This document shows, piece after piece, positions 12,004 to 23,271 of a stretch of 64,000 bases of DNA. The stretch is from NCBI RefSeq assembly GCF_010093535.1, contig NW_022985173.1, positions 688,855 to 752,854 on the forward strand, written 5' to 3'. The notes beneath the pieces are model-generated. The model did no database searches, was not told where the DNA came from, and saw only the letters and a list, made by a program, of their open reading frames with translations. Every line of letters begins with the position of its first letter. The stretch's first letter is position 1. Source of the DNA: Lindgomyces ingoldianus. Taxonomy: Eukaryota > Ascomycota > Dothideomycetes > Pleosporales > Lindgomycetaceae. The position numbers and the translations under genes are program-made.

Positions 12004-12819
12004 TCAGTCGCTTTCATCACCATCTTCCATGCCCTCGTCCGACGCCTCGCTCTCTCTCGCCTCGATAGGGTCTTCTGTCAACTGCTCTTCTGCACCTTCT
12101 TCTTCCTCTTCACCCTCTTCATCTTCTTCTACCTCCTCATCCTCCTGCTGCTCCTCCTCGACTGTCTCGTCCACATCTGCTTCCTCCTCCGACCCAGAAG
12201 CGTGTTCCCCGTTATCCACACTCGATCGTCTGGCTCGCTTTGCGGGTGGTGAGTCGTCGACGCCAGCGGCGTGTCCATTCGCAGCTCGAGGCTTGCCCTC
12301 GCTGGTATCCTTCTGCGCTTTCTTCTCCTCCCGGACTTTCTTGCGGTACGAGTTGCGCTTATCGGCCTGGATGGAGGTGAATTCTACCCAGGTCAGTGCC
12401 ATGGTAAGTTAGAAGGCTGGGTACACGTACTAGCGACTTCGGCTTCAAGGCGAGGCAGAAAAGACTCGAACTCTAGCTCTTGCATAGCATCGAATACGTC
12501 CTTGGGCATGACCGTCTTCTTATTACTCCTCGCGGCGTTCTCAGCTGCACTGTCCGATTCGTTAGACATAGCCCTACCACATAGGTGCGTCCACGTACTA
12601 ATGTGTAAGATAATTGACAAAGACGGTTGCGCTCTTGGACATAGCCAGGAGCGCATCTTTCTGTATCTGTGTGTTCGGTGGGAGGACGCCCTTCGCAAGT
12701 CGCTGCACAATTGATTTTGGAAGATTAAGTTCTTCAACACTCAGTCCGTCTTCTTTGGACGCAGCCTTTGCTGGCTCCTCTGGCGACACGGCGGAGATAT
12801 TACTCTTTCTTGGGGGCAT
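12004..12819 (-). CDS. dpb4: DNA polymerase epsilon histone-fold subunit Dpb4
   Basis: Histone-fold protein (239 aa) that pairs with a Dpb3-like partner in DNA polymerase epsilon and, in yeast, in an ISW2-type remodeler (POLE3/CHRAC17 family). Three exons: 12819-12599, 12549-12431 and 12383-12004. Introns are 49 and 47 nt; both have GTACGT donors and a CTAAC branch point. The histone fold starts with ELNLPKSIVQRLAKGVLP and QKDALLAMSKSATVFVNYL (alpha-1 and alpha-2). It is completed after the first intron by AAENAARSNKKTVMPKDVF and DAMQELEFESFLPRLEAEV (loop 2 and alpha-3). The C-terminal third holds a basic KRARR stretch followed by a long Glu/Asp tail, as in fungal Dpb4. Frame and length agree with the family. 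Convergent with the 11024 gene. Confidence 0.9.
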
Positions 12820-14367
12820 TGCGAGTCCTCGGAAGGGCGTTACTGTAGTATGCAGGTGGGAGTGGAGAATGCGACAATGTTAGTAAAATGGTTGTCGTTC
12901 AAACTCATTAGAAAGGCGAAAGTCGTGATCACCATGGTTGAAGGTTGAAGCGAACGCGTGAAAGCGCGTCAATCACGACCTGGCTTGGCACGGGGCCGCA
13001 ACAGTAGCTCGGGGAAACCTGCAGTATCTGAAGAGAACTCAATTTTTGTGACTTCATATGCAAGTCTTATTGGTGTCTAAATCCGGCGCTGCCTCTCCCT
13101 CCGCTGTAAAACGAAAGGCAGTCTACCTAGCTACTTGCCTGATTAAGTCAAGTTTGACGCGAAGCATCACGTGAGGGACTTCTCTCCGGTCAGGCGAAGC
13201 CTGCGTCTCGTCATTCAACCGTCGCACCGGCATCTCACCAACTTGGCTTTGAGGTCAAGCAATCCATGCGAGATCCCGCTCGAAAGGCTTCGATTCCCGA
13301 GGATCGACTCGATCGCCTCAACGGAACATTTCATCTTTCCCTCCCAGCGACTCGGTCCGAGGTGATCCCAGACTTATCACGGCATTGAGAAACGACACGT
13401 CTTAAGTTATCGCCTGAGAAGCGTACCGTAGACGTTGCAGACAGGATGCGGTGGTGGCTTCCTCAAGGATGTTCCAAGTACAAATGTACCAGTCCTAACC
13501 GCCACCAATACCTGTCGAACCTATTAAACACATGCTGCGAGAGAACCTGTCCAGTAACACCAGGACTTTTATTCTCCAGGATCCAAATCCATGGGACAAG
13601 TGGGTATGCCGAATGATCCTCACTGCTAATCCGAGGTCTCCAGTGATCTTCAACCAAAGCAATACCATCAGCCTCAGTACCCCAACAATAGTGACAAGTG
13701 GGTGCGGGGCCAAATCAGCCGCCAAGAACGACAACACCTCCAACTGGCCTTTTACGGTTCAGCTCTAGTGGGAAGAATGCTGAGAACTGATGCAATATCC
13801 AGCATGACTACAAGGTCTGTGTCAGAAAATGGGTTGGGTTGGCCTTGCTGGGAGTCCTCAAGCTGCAACCTGCCCGCCAAGTTGCACGACGGGCAGCCAC
13901 AAAAAAAGCATTGTGGAACACCTTGACGTTCACAGACCGCGGCAGATGCCTCAACCCATGACCTAGCGTCCGCCGACAGCATGCGCCCGTGGGAGAATAG
14001 TCGGCGGATTGCGGCTGTGGGGATTATTTCCTGATCCAACCATCCCTTGAGTAAACACCGACGGTAGCATTGGGGTTGCCCGACACCGCGCAACTCTTAC
14101 ATGTAGGCCGTATTTCTTCATTCTGGACCTTCTTCCAAGACTCTCTTTCTCGCCCAATTTTCTCTATCATTTTCCTTGTGTGCATGCCACAAGATCCCAC
14201 GTCGCTTGGCGCTGATTGCCAACCGGTAAACGTTCTCCCCCAACCGACTATACCGATACCGATAAGCGTACCTAGACCGATTCGGAGGATAATACTGGAG
14301 GACTTTAACGCACTAATATTTCACTAAATCAGTCCCTGCATTTCCAAACCCTAGCCTGGTATTCACG
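12820..14367. other. Divergent promoter region
   Basis: About 1.5 kb between the divergent Dpb4 and arrestin genes. It contains a CACGTG E-box-like hexamer near 13168-13173. No gene recognised. Confidence 0.45.
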
Positions 14368-15810
14368 ATGCCGTTGGACCCAAATCTTCGGATTCTCGTT
14401 GATGGTGATCCATCAAGAGTGTATCACCAAGGAGACCAGGTTAAAGGAAGAGTTATTCTTGTGGTAGAAAAACAGGAACAGATCAAGGCCTTGAAACTCA
14501 ACTTTCTCGGAGCATGTATCACGAAAACGACTCGGCCATTCTACGTTACCGAGAATGATCGCGATGGCACCTCAGCGCCAAGGCAAGAATACAGGGACAG
14601 AACGTACCTCTTCAACATCGAAGAGGTCCTCCTTCCTGGATATACATTGGGAGCTAAGAAGTACTGCTGGGACTTCGACTTCACATTCCCAAAGCTCACT
14701 GAAACCCGTCATTCCCGCTGGGCTCGTGGCTCAAAGTTCGCGCGAGATTTTCATCCCCTTCCGCCGTCTTTCCACATATACACCGACAACCCGGGCGGAG
14801 AAGCCATGGTCTCTTACTACCTCCAGGCCAAGCTTATACGACGAGGTATGAAAGACGTAAAGAGAGTTATGCAAACTCTAGCATTCTGCCCAAACTCACG
14901 AAATACTCCACACGAACCCCGGATAAATTCGAGAATCTTGTATGCCCAAACATGGAAGCCGACCAGAGATACAAGGACAGCAATCGACAAAATTATTAAC
15001 AAAGTGTCTCGCAAATCAACGATGCGATCCAGTTCCCCCCAGATTGTCCCCACGCTTTACTACCCAGAAAAAATTGCTCCTGGACAACACATACCTCTAC
15101 TCGTGTCAATTACCAACGCTCGACGAGGCTGTGACGAGCAGCTTCAGTGCTTCCTAGATTCCCTCGTAGTCACCATCTCTACCTACACGACATCGATGTG
15201 TGGAAAGCTACTCACTCAACCCCAGGACAGCATAACGAAGCATATTACATGTATCTCGAAGCACGATCTCAACCAACCGCTGTCTTTCGATGTCCGTACG
15301 AAACTCACTACGAACTTTCGTCTCGTAGATGACGCAGAATGCGTTCCAACATTTAAAACCTACACGATAACCCGCCATTATACACTGACAATCGTGGTCG
15401 GCTTGAAATGTCAGGGCCAGAAGTTTACCATCAAGTCCACGACGCCACTCGAAATTTTACCTCGACTGCCCCGAGCATACGTGAACACACAAGCCCCTGA
15501 TCATCACGATGAAATACCAGTGGATCCTCTACCGCTCTACGAACCCACAGAAGCCGGCGCAGAGCTCGCCCCCGATTACGACACTGTGTATTCTTTGACG
15601 CCGGCTCCTTCCCGTCCATACTCCTTCGCAGAAACTGAAAGCTACGTTTCTGGCACATCTACACCGCTGACCCGTCTTACCACACCATCATCTGAGGTGG
15701 ACCGACCAAGTATCGACAATAGAGCCAGCTGGCACCGATCAAGCATGATAGGACAAACTGGGTGGCCAAGGCCTTCTAGCCTGCTAATGCAGCGGCGTGG
15801 GATTGAGTAG
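14368..15810 (+). CDS. Arrestin-related trafficking adaptor (ART-like)
   Basis: Single-exon 480-aa protein with an arrestin N-like domain (about 1-165) and an arrestin C-like domain (about 225-366). Cytosolic adaptor; ARTs recruit Rsp5-type ubiquitin ligase to plasma-membrane transporters and trigger endocytosis. Visible signs: RILVDGDPSRVYHQGDQVKG (first beta-strands with the typical Y.pGD.v.G pattern), LKLNFLGAC and FDFTFPK. In the second domain there are YYPEKIAPGQHIPLLVSI, GLKCQGQKFTI and PLEILPR. After residue 370 the chain is disordered and carries LPLY (residues 388-391), an LPxY motif of the kind bound by WW domains of Nedd4/Rsp5 ligases, followed by Ser/Thr-rich sequence. The target transporter cannot be told from sequence. 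Confidence 0.85.
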   Translation: MPLDPNLRILVDGDPSRVYHQGDQVKGRVILVVEKQEQIKALKLNFLGACITKTTRPFYVTENDRDGTSAPRQEYRDRTYLFNIEEVLLPGYTLGAKKYCWDFDFTFPKLTETRHSRWARGSKFARDFHPLPPSFHIYTDNPGGEAMVSYYLQAKLIRRGMKDVKRVMQTLAFCPNSRNTPHEPRINSRILYAQTWKPTRDTRTAIDKIINKVSRKSTMRSSSPQIVPTLYYPEKIAPGQHIPLLVSITNARRGCDEQLQCFLDSLVVTISTYTTSMCGKLLTQPQDSITKHITCISKHDLNQPLSFDVRTKLTTNFRLVDDAECVPTFKTYTITRHYTLTIVVGLKCQGQKFTIKSTTPLEILPRLPRAYVNTQAPDHHDEIPVDPLPLYEPTEAGAELAPDYDTVYSLTPAPSRPYSFAETESYVSGTSTPLTRLTTPSSEVDRPSIDNRASWHRSSMIGQTGWPRPSSLLMQRRGIE

Positions 15811-17507
15811 CAGAGTGTATGATCCTCTTTGCAAGGCGTTTGGCGAAGCGCGTGAGGGGTTTACAGGTCTGAGGTCAGCTCAGGGGATGATTGCTTTCCA
15901 CTCTTTGCAATGATACCCAGCATGATGAAAAGATTGATCAACAATACTGTCGTATTCAAGGTGATTGCCTAATCGAATTTTGCAGGCTTTGCTTTTTTGG
16001 TAAGATTTTGGAGTTTATAGTGCACCTTGCACATGGAGAGCATTCAAGCGACACAATACCCTTTTATCATTGACTTTGACGACGCGAAATCGATCGAGGG
16101 AGACCCGGCGTTTAAGGCGACTGCACCGCCTGCGATATCCAACCTCGAGGAGTTTTACTCGATAGTCTCGCTCGTCTCATTCTTTACACGACAACATGGC
16201 CTTCGACCAACGGCCTCGCTGATTCAATCGCTACACTGACGAACCGTACGCTTTATTGACTCACGCATGCCGAGTCTTCCAGCGACCATCTTTTTCGTCA
16301 GCATCCTCCGAAGCTATGTCTCCTCCTTCAGTACTTTCCTCATCGCACTACCGAAATCTGAAACAAAGAATCTCCGACACGTTCCAATACAACCACCATG
16401 TACTCGCCCACGCCTCTAACCTCACCATTGCCTCGCAAAACGACACCATTACCGATGACACTATGTCTTTGGGCTATCGAGCGAAATGATGAAGATCCTT
16501 AGGCGCATAGGTGGGTCTAGGCTCAGTCCCTCCGACCGGCTTGAGATTTATTGTGCTGCAAGGGTGCTGTAGGTTCGCGCAGGAGAGGAGGACGAAACTG
16601 TGTTTCAAATGGTTATGCATTGGTCGTCGTCTGGTGAACATGGGTAGGGATGGCTGGTCGAGTGATGGGTTCTCGAATATACTAGTGGCATTGACAAAGA
16701 CATGATCAAAGCGGGGTGAAAGGTAAACGAATTCTTCAAGCACGTCGCATGCAAAAAGAATTCCAAAGGTTTGCGCAGAAGACATTAGATATTTTGAAAC
16801 CGTAATGACTGAGGCATTGAGTGGGAAGCGCTATACCTTTTAACTAGTCTATTTATCTCACACATTTCGATCTTCCACCAACCGCCAAATTGGTACCTGC
16901 ACGTTTACTAGCGTTTACTTTCCTTTCTCAGCTATCATATCCGGCATGCAAAAAGTCAGTTCAATAAATGTAGTCCCGCAACAATGTCTCAATCCATATA
17001 TTCATACTCCCTCTCAACCCTCGGCATCTGCGTCACCCGGACGAAAAAAATTCCGGTGATGAAGCGATATCAGATACCACCATCACCATTCCCTCGAACA
17101 AAATCTCCAAGACAACATATTGATAAGGCCAAAATATCGTCTCTATAGAAACTTGAGGTAGGGCTCTCTGGTTTGTGAGGGGTTTAGTTTTGCGCATCCA
17201 GCATGTCAGAGAAGGAAAATTTGCTCTTCTATTATCAAAATGGAAATATATCAGTAACTACATTGCTTTATACCTTCGTCCTAAGACCCTGCTCTCGTGT
17301 CGCCTCACCTGTTCGTCGTCTTAATCTAACCACTTATCCTTCAACACTACCTGAGCGTCGCTTCTACCCCTCACCCTTCTAATTCAACGAGGCTCACCTG
17401 TAGAAAATTCACCTCTAAAAGTTGACAAATTAGCCCTGAATCTAAGTTATATTCCTTCTGTCTTAGAGGAAACTCCCATGTTCATTTCCCCACTAGAATA
17501 GCTCCAT
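15811..17507. other. Intergenic, no recognisable gene
   Basis: Several short open frames (for example 16027-16239 plus and 16474-16785 minus) without recognisable domains; no convincing splice model found. Confidence 0.4.
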
Positions 17508-18535
17508 TTAAGCACCAAGGCGGCTGAATAACTCAAACTGCATCCTTTCAGCTGTTTTAGGACCACGAAGCATGTCACCAACTATATTAGAGCTTCGGCG
17601 GGAAGCTCAAATACAGGCTCCCCAGCACCCCTCATGTTAGCTTAGACAGCCTGTCTGAAGTGCCACCGGAGAAGCGAATTAACAGAGGCACCAGACGAGC
17701 AAAATACTCCTGATCAAGATGCTTGCCACCAATATCTCTTAAAGAGATATGAACGCTATGGCCGTGTAGTTATCCTAAGATACATATTGGCTAAAGTCTC
17801 TGGGATTAGATATGAAGCAAATGTACATGCGGTTTGATCGAGATATCACAAGAATCGAATAGTTGGTGCACAGCGAATTCAAACGACATTCTATTCTGAA
17901 CCGAGTTGATAGATTCCCCCTTGGCTGATTGAATTGTAGTCTATCTGTCCATCTAGTAACTTCTGTAGTCTAGTGGGAAGATACGTGCACCTTCGAAACC
18001 GGACCAGAAGTCAATCCTATTAATTGTAAGCGCACATTCTCCAAAAATAATACATCGGCGATCTCGCGAATGAACAGCATCACAGAAAGCGGCAACGCGG
18101 GTTCCAGTGGCACGAGAAATTGTTCGGACAAGCCATGGCTCATTATTGACCTCAAAAGAACATGCTAATAATTTAGCCATATAACTAGTTATACATTAAA
18201 GGGTGATTATAGAAAATCTAACCGGAATCAACAATATAGTACTTCCCAGGTTGGAGTGGATGATCATCCCTTTCCATCTTTGTTTCACCCTCATCTCGCA
18301 GAAAGAAGGTGCTTGTAAATATGAAGAGAATCTCAACCATTAAGTAAAACTTGGCATGTGTACCTCTGACAGTGATAATCATGCCACCAAGCACAGTATC
18401 AGAGTCGCTGGCATCGTAGATATGGACGTTCCGCCCTGCTGGGCGATTGAATGGAGGCACGGTAGATGCTTGCAGCGGATTTAGAGAGTTGGAGATTTTG
18501 GAGGCAGAGTTGGGCGCTGTGGGGGACGATGACAT
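17508..18535 (-). pseudogene. Decayed HNH-endonuclease-type gene
   Basis: Relic of a fungal protein family with an HNH_2-type domain. ATG at 18535 opens an intact first exon: the usual RNVHIYDASDSDTVLGGM start, FYLMVEILFIF, then LQPGKYYIVDSG. An intron (GTTAGA...TTAG) leads to FEVNNEPWLVRTIS and RDRRCIIFGE, the HNH_2 zinc-knuckle region. The core motif reads GARIFPLDY where the family has A-H-IFPL, so the first catalytic His is Arg. Two TAG stops follow within 15 nt (near 17955), at positions where Trp is expected. Further blocks then line up: INSVQNRM, HQLFDSCDISI, MRGAGEPVFE and AERMQFELFSRLGA before TAA at 17508. The later blocks need frame changes. Both Trp-to-stop changes are CpA-to-TpA on the opposite strand, consistent with RIP. 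Confidence 0.75.
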
Positions 18536-19335
18536 GTTGGCAAAGGTTGCATAAGGGGAGAGGGTGGAGGATAACGGATGGGCGATGGCAGGTGCAGACT
18601 TGCACTGTGTCGAAAGCTCAATGATAAAACGAGGTGGGTACAGATAATTCAATGTTGCCGCCCTTGTACCTGAGTGTAACTATTGATCTAGAAGGGAGGG
18701 TTTGCCAAGGAAGGGACTTTCTGGTTCTTCTCAGCAGGGTCGATCGGATATGTACTAAGCAGCAAGATGTGAAAGACCGCGGATGTCAAGTCAGAGGTAT
18801 GGTAGTGATCTATGGATCTGCGGGTCTAGTGGTGATTTGGCTGGGAGAGGAGGCAGATGGGAGTGCGGAGGCTATGGAATAAATTCGTGCGATGGCGGAC
18901 GCGGCGGATGAAGAGTATTGGGAAGAAACGACAGGAGGACTTGTGGGGGCCTGGTGTACGCGTTTTAATACTAAAGTTGAGGGTAGTATCCCGTGTGAGA
19001 GCAGTGGATCCTGATATTTGGAGGCAATGAAATGGGAATGTGGAGAGTGGATCCCGGGAGAGCAGAGGGCGCTTCCGTGCAGCAAATGTTGGAGCTAGTC
19101 TTCGGGAAAAGTCGGTGGTAAGAGCGTGCGGGGATGCAGAAGTAATGGGAGGGATACTAGAGGAGAGTGCGGAGAGATCCGAGGAAGATGATGCTACACA
19201 GTGTATGCTGTCCTTGCGCTTCTAAAGCGTTCCTAGTTTTGACGCATATGGGTAAGCTATCATATCGCAATCCATCCATCCATATTCATGAGAGTAAGCA
19301 GCTAGCTAACATTGATTCCTATTCCTTCATAGGTT
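18536..19335. other. Intergenic between two relics
   Basis: Nothing convincing. The minus frame at 18810-19085 has no family resemblance. The region from about 19200 may hold the eroded start of the HET gene. Confidence 0.4.
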
Positions 19336-21360
19336 TTTCAAGAAGTTGCCTCAGCTCGCTGCATCGTAATCACATGTGGTACATCAGAAATCAACGACCA
19401 TACATTTTACCTAGGCCTACGCCCATTAAAGCGTGCCTATGATGTAGACGCAGATCTACGCATCTTAGACTAGTGGCGTTCTTGATCTAGGGTGCGATAT
19501 TTCGTTCAAAATATGCGTCATTTGCGAGCGCAGCGAAGCTGAATCAGAGGTCTCTTGCGGAGCTGGTTGACATGTTTCGTACGCACGAGGCTACAGATCG
19601 GATGGGCAAGGTTTATGCTTTTTTAGGAATGGTGGCTAATGATTCGACTCTGACCACCGATAACACAGGCCTGGCGTCTGACTACGCACGACCGTGGTGT
19701 AACGTTTTCCAAAGCACCAAGAACATCCTCGGAGAGAAGGTAGCAGTGGGAACATTAGACAACAGAGAAGCTGTAGTGGCCACAGGCAAGGGCTGTATAC
19801 TCGGGCGTATATAACCCGTCGAGAATGAAACAGACCGGGGAATCTGCCAGAGACTAACCGTAGACACCAAGGCCTCATTCTACGGTGGAAGGTTTCGTGG
19901 ACGACCCCGATGCCAGCGAAACCAGTTTGTGAAGAAGACTTAATGTGTTTTCTCCAAGGAGCACGGAATCCGACGGCTACCAGACTGTCCAAGGACCATT
20001 TTTCTATTGTTGTTGTTACGACTCTCCCACCAGATATAGTGGTGCAGGACACTACTCGCACATCTTCAAGCGTAGTTTATCGCTACGAAGATCGATGTTA
20101 TGGTAGATACGAGGGTGTTGGGTGGCAGGAAATCTGGCAAATGACAACCAAGCTCTGACACTACTTCCTTGTAGTGTGGAAACTAGGGCCAGGCTGTCGA
20201 GGAGATTGACCTGGATTTCGAACTCGTCGTTCCGTCCAAGATTTCTAATCCAGAACTCGAGTCCTCCAAAAATAAACATAATGAACGCCAACACAGACTG
20301 AGGAGATTGTACGATGTAGCACGAATACTGGAAGATTAGGGAGGATTCAGAGAAGTAGAAAATAAGATTACCGAAGCGCTTGAAACCTTCTTGGAAACCA
20401 GCGAAGAAAGTTCCTCCCGACTTGTCACACGAATGAGAAGGCTTCAGCTGATCTATTCTCATCAAGAGGCATGAGAGAGTGTGAATGACGCCTTATATGG
20501 TGGAATTATGGAACTATAAAGAAAACCTAGTCTTGGAAGCAAACCCTTCTGAGCCGTCCGATTGGTTTACTCAAACATCAATGATTTGTATCCGGATAGT
20601 ATGGATTTACTGGAAATGTTAGAGGAAGATTCTAGCGAGGCGACAGAGTGTACTCGGCGGCACTTCAGATGGCACGATCCCCATGGTGGTGCCCTTGCTG
20701 GTCGAGCCTCGGCGACGCAATACTAATCACGCCCGACCTCATCGGGGCATTGCTTAACTCGGCCCATGGCACCCTCGGGCTAGAGACGCTGTTGAAGTTA
20801 TTCGAGAAGAGGGGTGTAGAAATGCACGTTATGTGGAGGGTGCTCAATGCCGCAATGTTCGGCGACATGGAAGATAGCGCTGCTATCAAATTCCTACTCA
20901 AACATGGCCGTGATGGAATCGCCAAAGTAACCAAAACCACGACGATCTGCCTCGACACTGCAGTCTACTACGACTTTGCAATGGAGGGCCCATCATGGTG
21001 CTTCTTGAACACTTCCATGATATCATCGACCGCAAGGCCCTGTGGAGATATTGCCGGCTGTAGGTACAGCAAAGCCCACAGCGATGAAAATGCCGTTCGG
21101 GAACTTCTGAAGTTCACATGAACCTAAACATACTTTTTTCCCTGAGATCCGAGAATTTGTTTCTAGAGCCGTTACCGGTGGGGACAAGGCCGTCGTTGAT
21201 CTTCTCGGCAATGCAGGCGGCCAGGTGGCCGAAGATATTTCAAACAATCGTGGTACTACGCCACTCTACATTGCAGCGGCACGTGGCAATATTGACTTGT
21301 GCAGACGGCTGCTGTGTCGTGGAGCAAATATATGTACCTAAAATCGTCTGGGATTTCTCC
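19336..21360 (+). pseudogene. Decayed HET-domain/ankyrin-repeat gene
   Basis: Remains of a heterokaryon-incompatibility (HET) gene with C-terminal ankyrin-like repeats. Pieces in 5'-to-3' order and in changing frames: FQEVASARCIVITCGTSEIN (about 19340, end of the HET core, preceded by an acceptor TTCATAG); TAG at about 19468; VDMFRTHEATDRMGKVYAFL (about 19570); ILGEKVAVGTLDNREAVV; EEDLMCFLQGARNPTATRLS (about 19930); a helical LETFLETSEE segment; repeat units DLIGALLNSAHG and LLKLFEKRGVEMHV (about 20730-20830); and NNRGTTPLYIAAARGNIDLC followed by RLLCRGANI, a canonical ankyrin repeat, near 21250-21330. At least four frame changes and several stops preclude function. HET genes act in allorecognition cell death. 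It lies next to the HNH relic, so the segment is a decayed accessory block. Confidence 0.75.
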
Positions 21361-22887
21361 TCTTTCTCTTGCTCGGTAGGAAGAGGATAAACCTAAGTTG
21401 TTGGAGCCATTTGTGCTGGCGGAACGAGATGGTACAGAGGTGTTGAGGGAGGCTGGTTCTGATTCCGACTCTGCACAAAAAGTAGAACCAGGACTAGGAC
21501 TGGACCCAGAACCAGGAAAACAGCAAGAGGAAGAGAAAAGAGATGGAGACGATGTGGAATGAGAAGGAAAAAAGGAAGAAGGGCCTCTTCGAGACCACTC
21601 AGATAAAAGCTAAACAGCAGCATTAAGCTCGACAGACCTTAAGGAGTCGGTGCCGAGTTAAGACTATTAAGTTCTCGTTAGCCGAGTGGGTAGGTCTATG
21701 GTTATTTGCGCAAGGTTTACAGTCAAAGTGAAGAGCTATATAGAGCAAAATAGGTCTTCGTGCAACGCACGAAGAGCAGCCTTAATCTTGACCTCCATTC
21801 CTCTGGAATATCTGAGACTTGTGAAGCTACCTTAAACCCAACTGTCGCACTTCTTCTAATATAGTACACGACAAGGATGCTGACTTGGGCTGGGAGATTT
21901 GCGGCCAGGGCTGCGAGTCTGGAACAGGGTGCATGGATGGTGCTTGCTAGCTTACGGGAGTTATTTTGAGAAGTGGAATCGAAGTTGAATAACGCTCGAA
22001 GAAGCAAGCACGCTTGTTTATGCCTTCTTCGTAGCGGCATAGTTTTCGGCGAATTCGTTCTATGCGTTGCATGCGCAAGCATGCCGCCTGAAATGCGGTC
22101 GCCCGTTTGGGGTTATGATATCATATAAAGAGAGATAGTTGATTGGGCGTTCTTTGCTATGAGAGTCTGCAAGTGTATAAATGGGTTAAGATTGTCTTTT
22201 CGTTTGCTTAGGGGAGATTTAGAAAGCATCTTCTGGGCGTAACCTCAGCATTGCCACGACATGAGAAGATACTCAATAGTCTCATGGACAGACGAATAGA
22301 AAGGGTGATATCAAAGGACGCGTTATATTCATATCCTTAACCCACCCATAAGTACTCAATGAAAAGATCCCCAAGAGCAGCACCGAACCGTACCGTACCG
22401 GGTATATAAAAAGTCCTCAATCTTTGCAAACCTCTATCATCTCAACCGGTCATTCATCCACGGATCCCCACCGCAACCCTGGCGCACATAAAAAAAAGTA
22501 ATGGAAAAAGAAGCTCGAGAGGATGTGGGCCTCGTACTTGGCAGCGAGCTAGATAGAAGAAAAATCCTTACGATGGAATAAAATCGTAGAAACGCCTCGA
22601 AATCTGTCCACCCGAAGAAACGCCGTAGGGTGAGAGCTCTGCACTTTCTTGTAGCTAGCTGGCTGTCATAGCCATGTTTGCGTGTACTGCCGTGCTGTGT
22701 CGAACGAAGTAGTGATTACCTTCCCGTCTCTCACTCCGAAAAAAGAACAGGCTAGCTAAAAGACAAATCAAGCCTAAAAAACTCCTCTTCAAACTCGTTG
22801 AATCATGCATCTCAATTTCAACATCGTTCCTATTCTGCCCTTCTTCACTAACGAAACAAAGGTCTGAACGTGTGATGGAATAAGTAA
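21361..22887. other. Intergenic, no recognisable gene
   Basis: Contains acidic low-complexity sequence at 21390-21620 that may be the eroded end of the HET-ankyrin gene. Nothing else recognised. Confidence 0.4.
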
Positions 22888-23271
22888 TCAGACCCGACCA
22901 TCCAACACCTCGAAAATGCCGATCTCAACTCGTTCGGAGCCACTTCTTGGGCGCGGCTCCAACAAGTCTAATTCGTGGCTGAACAAACATCTCTCCTCTT
23001 CCATCTCGATGTCTAGGACGCTCGGCTTGCGTCGTAGCATCAGCAGCTGGCGAATGGAATGCGTGCTGCTGGCCGAGCGATGGCTATCCGGGCTCGAGGT
23101 CCGGGTCAACGGGGAGGTAGTGCCAGTGGAGGAGCTCGGAGAGGTGGAGCGAGGCGACCGAGTCGAAAGACGGGTAGGAGAGAAGGCGGTCTTAAGTCGG
23201 CGGAGGGAGGTGGAAGGCGTGCGGACTACGGAGAAGGACTGGAAGCGGTTGGTGCGGGTGGGAGAGACCAT
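22888..23271 (-). CDS. Small hypothetical protein
   Basis: Single-exon frame of 127 aa from ATG 23271. The first two thirds are rich in Ser, Thr, Arg and Pro (RSPRSTSPSSSTGTTS) and probably disordered. The last part, RRKPSVLDIEMEEERCLFSH and a C-terminal VEIGIFEVLDGRV, has a mixed hydrophobic/acidic make-up more like a conserved motif. No signal peptide, membrane segment or catalytic motif. An open frame of similar length exists on the opposite strand (22916-23326), so the call rests on the more protein-like C-terminus. Function unknown. Confidence 0.45.
   Translation of the reverse strand: MVSPTRTNRFQSFSVVRTPSTSLRRLKTAFSPTRLSTRSPRSTSPSSSTGTTSPLTRTSSPDSHRSASSTHSIRQLLMLRRKPSVLDIEMEEERCLFSHELDLLEPRPRSGSERVEIGIFEVLDGRV

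Noticed and set aside
11827..12412. Plus-strand frames rich in Leu/Phe or Ser
   Set aside because: Antisense shadows of the Glu/Asp-rich tail of Dpb4.
21670..21720. tRNA-like A box (TAGCCGAGTGGGTAGG)
   Set aside because: No pairing acceptor stem and no B box within 100 bp downstream.
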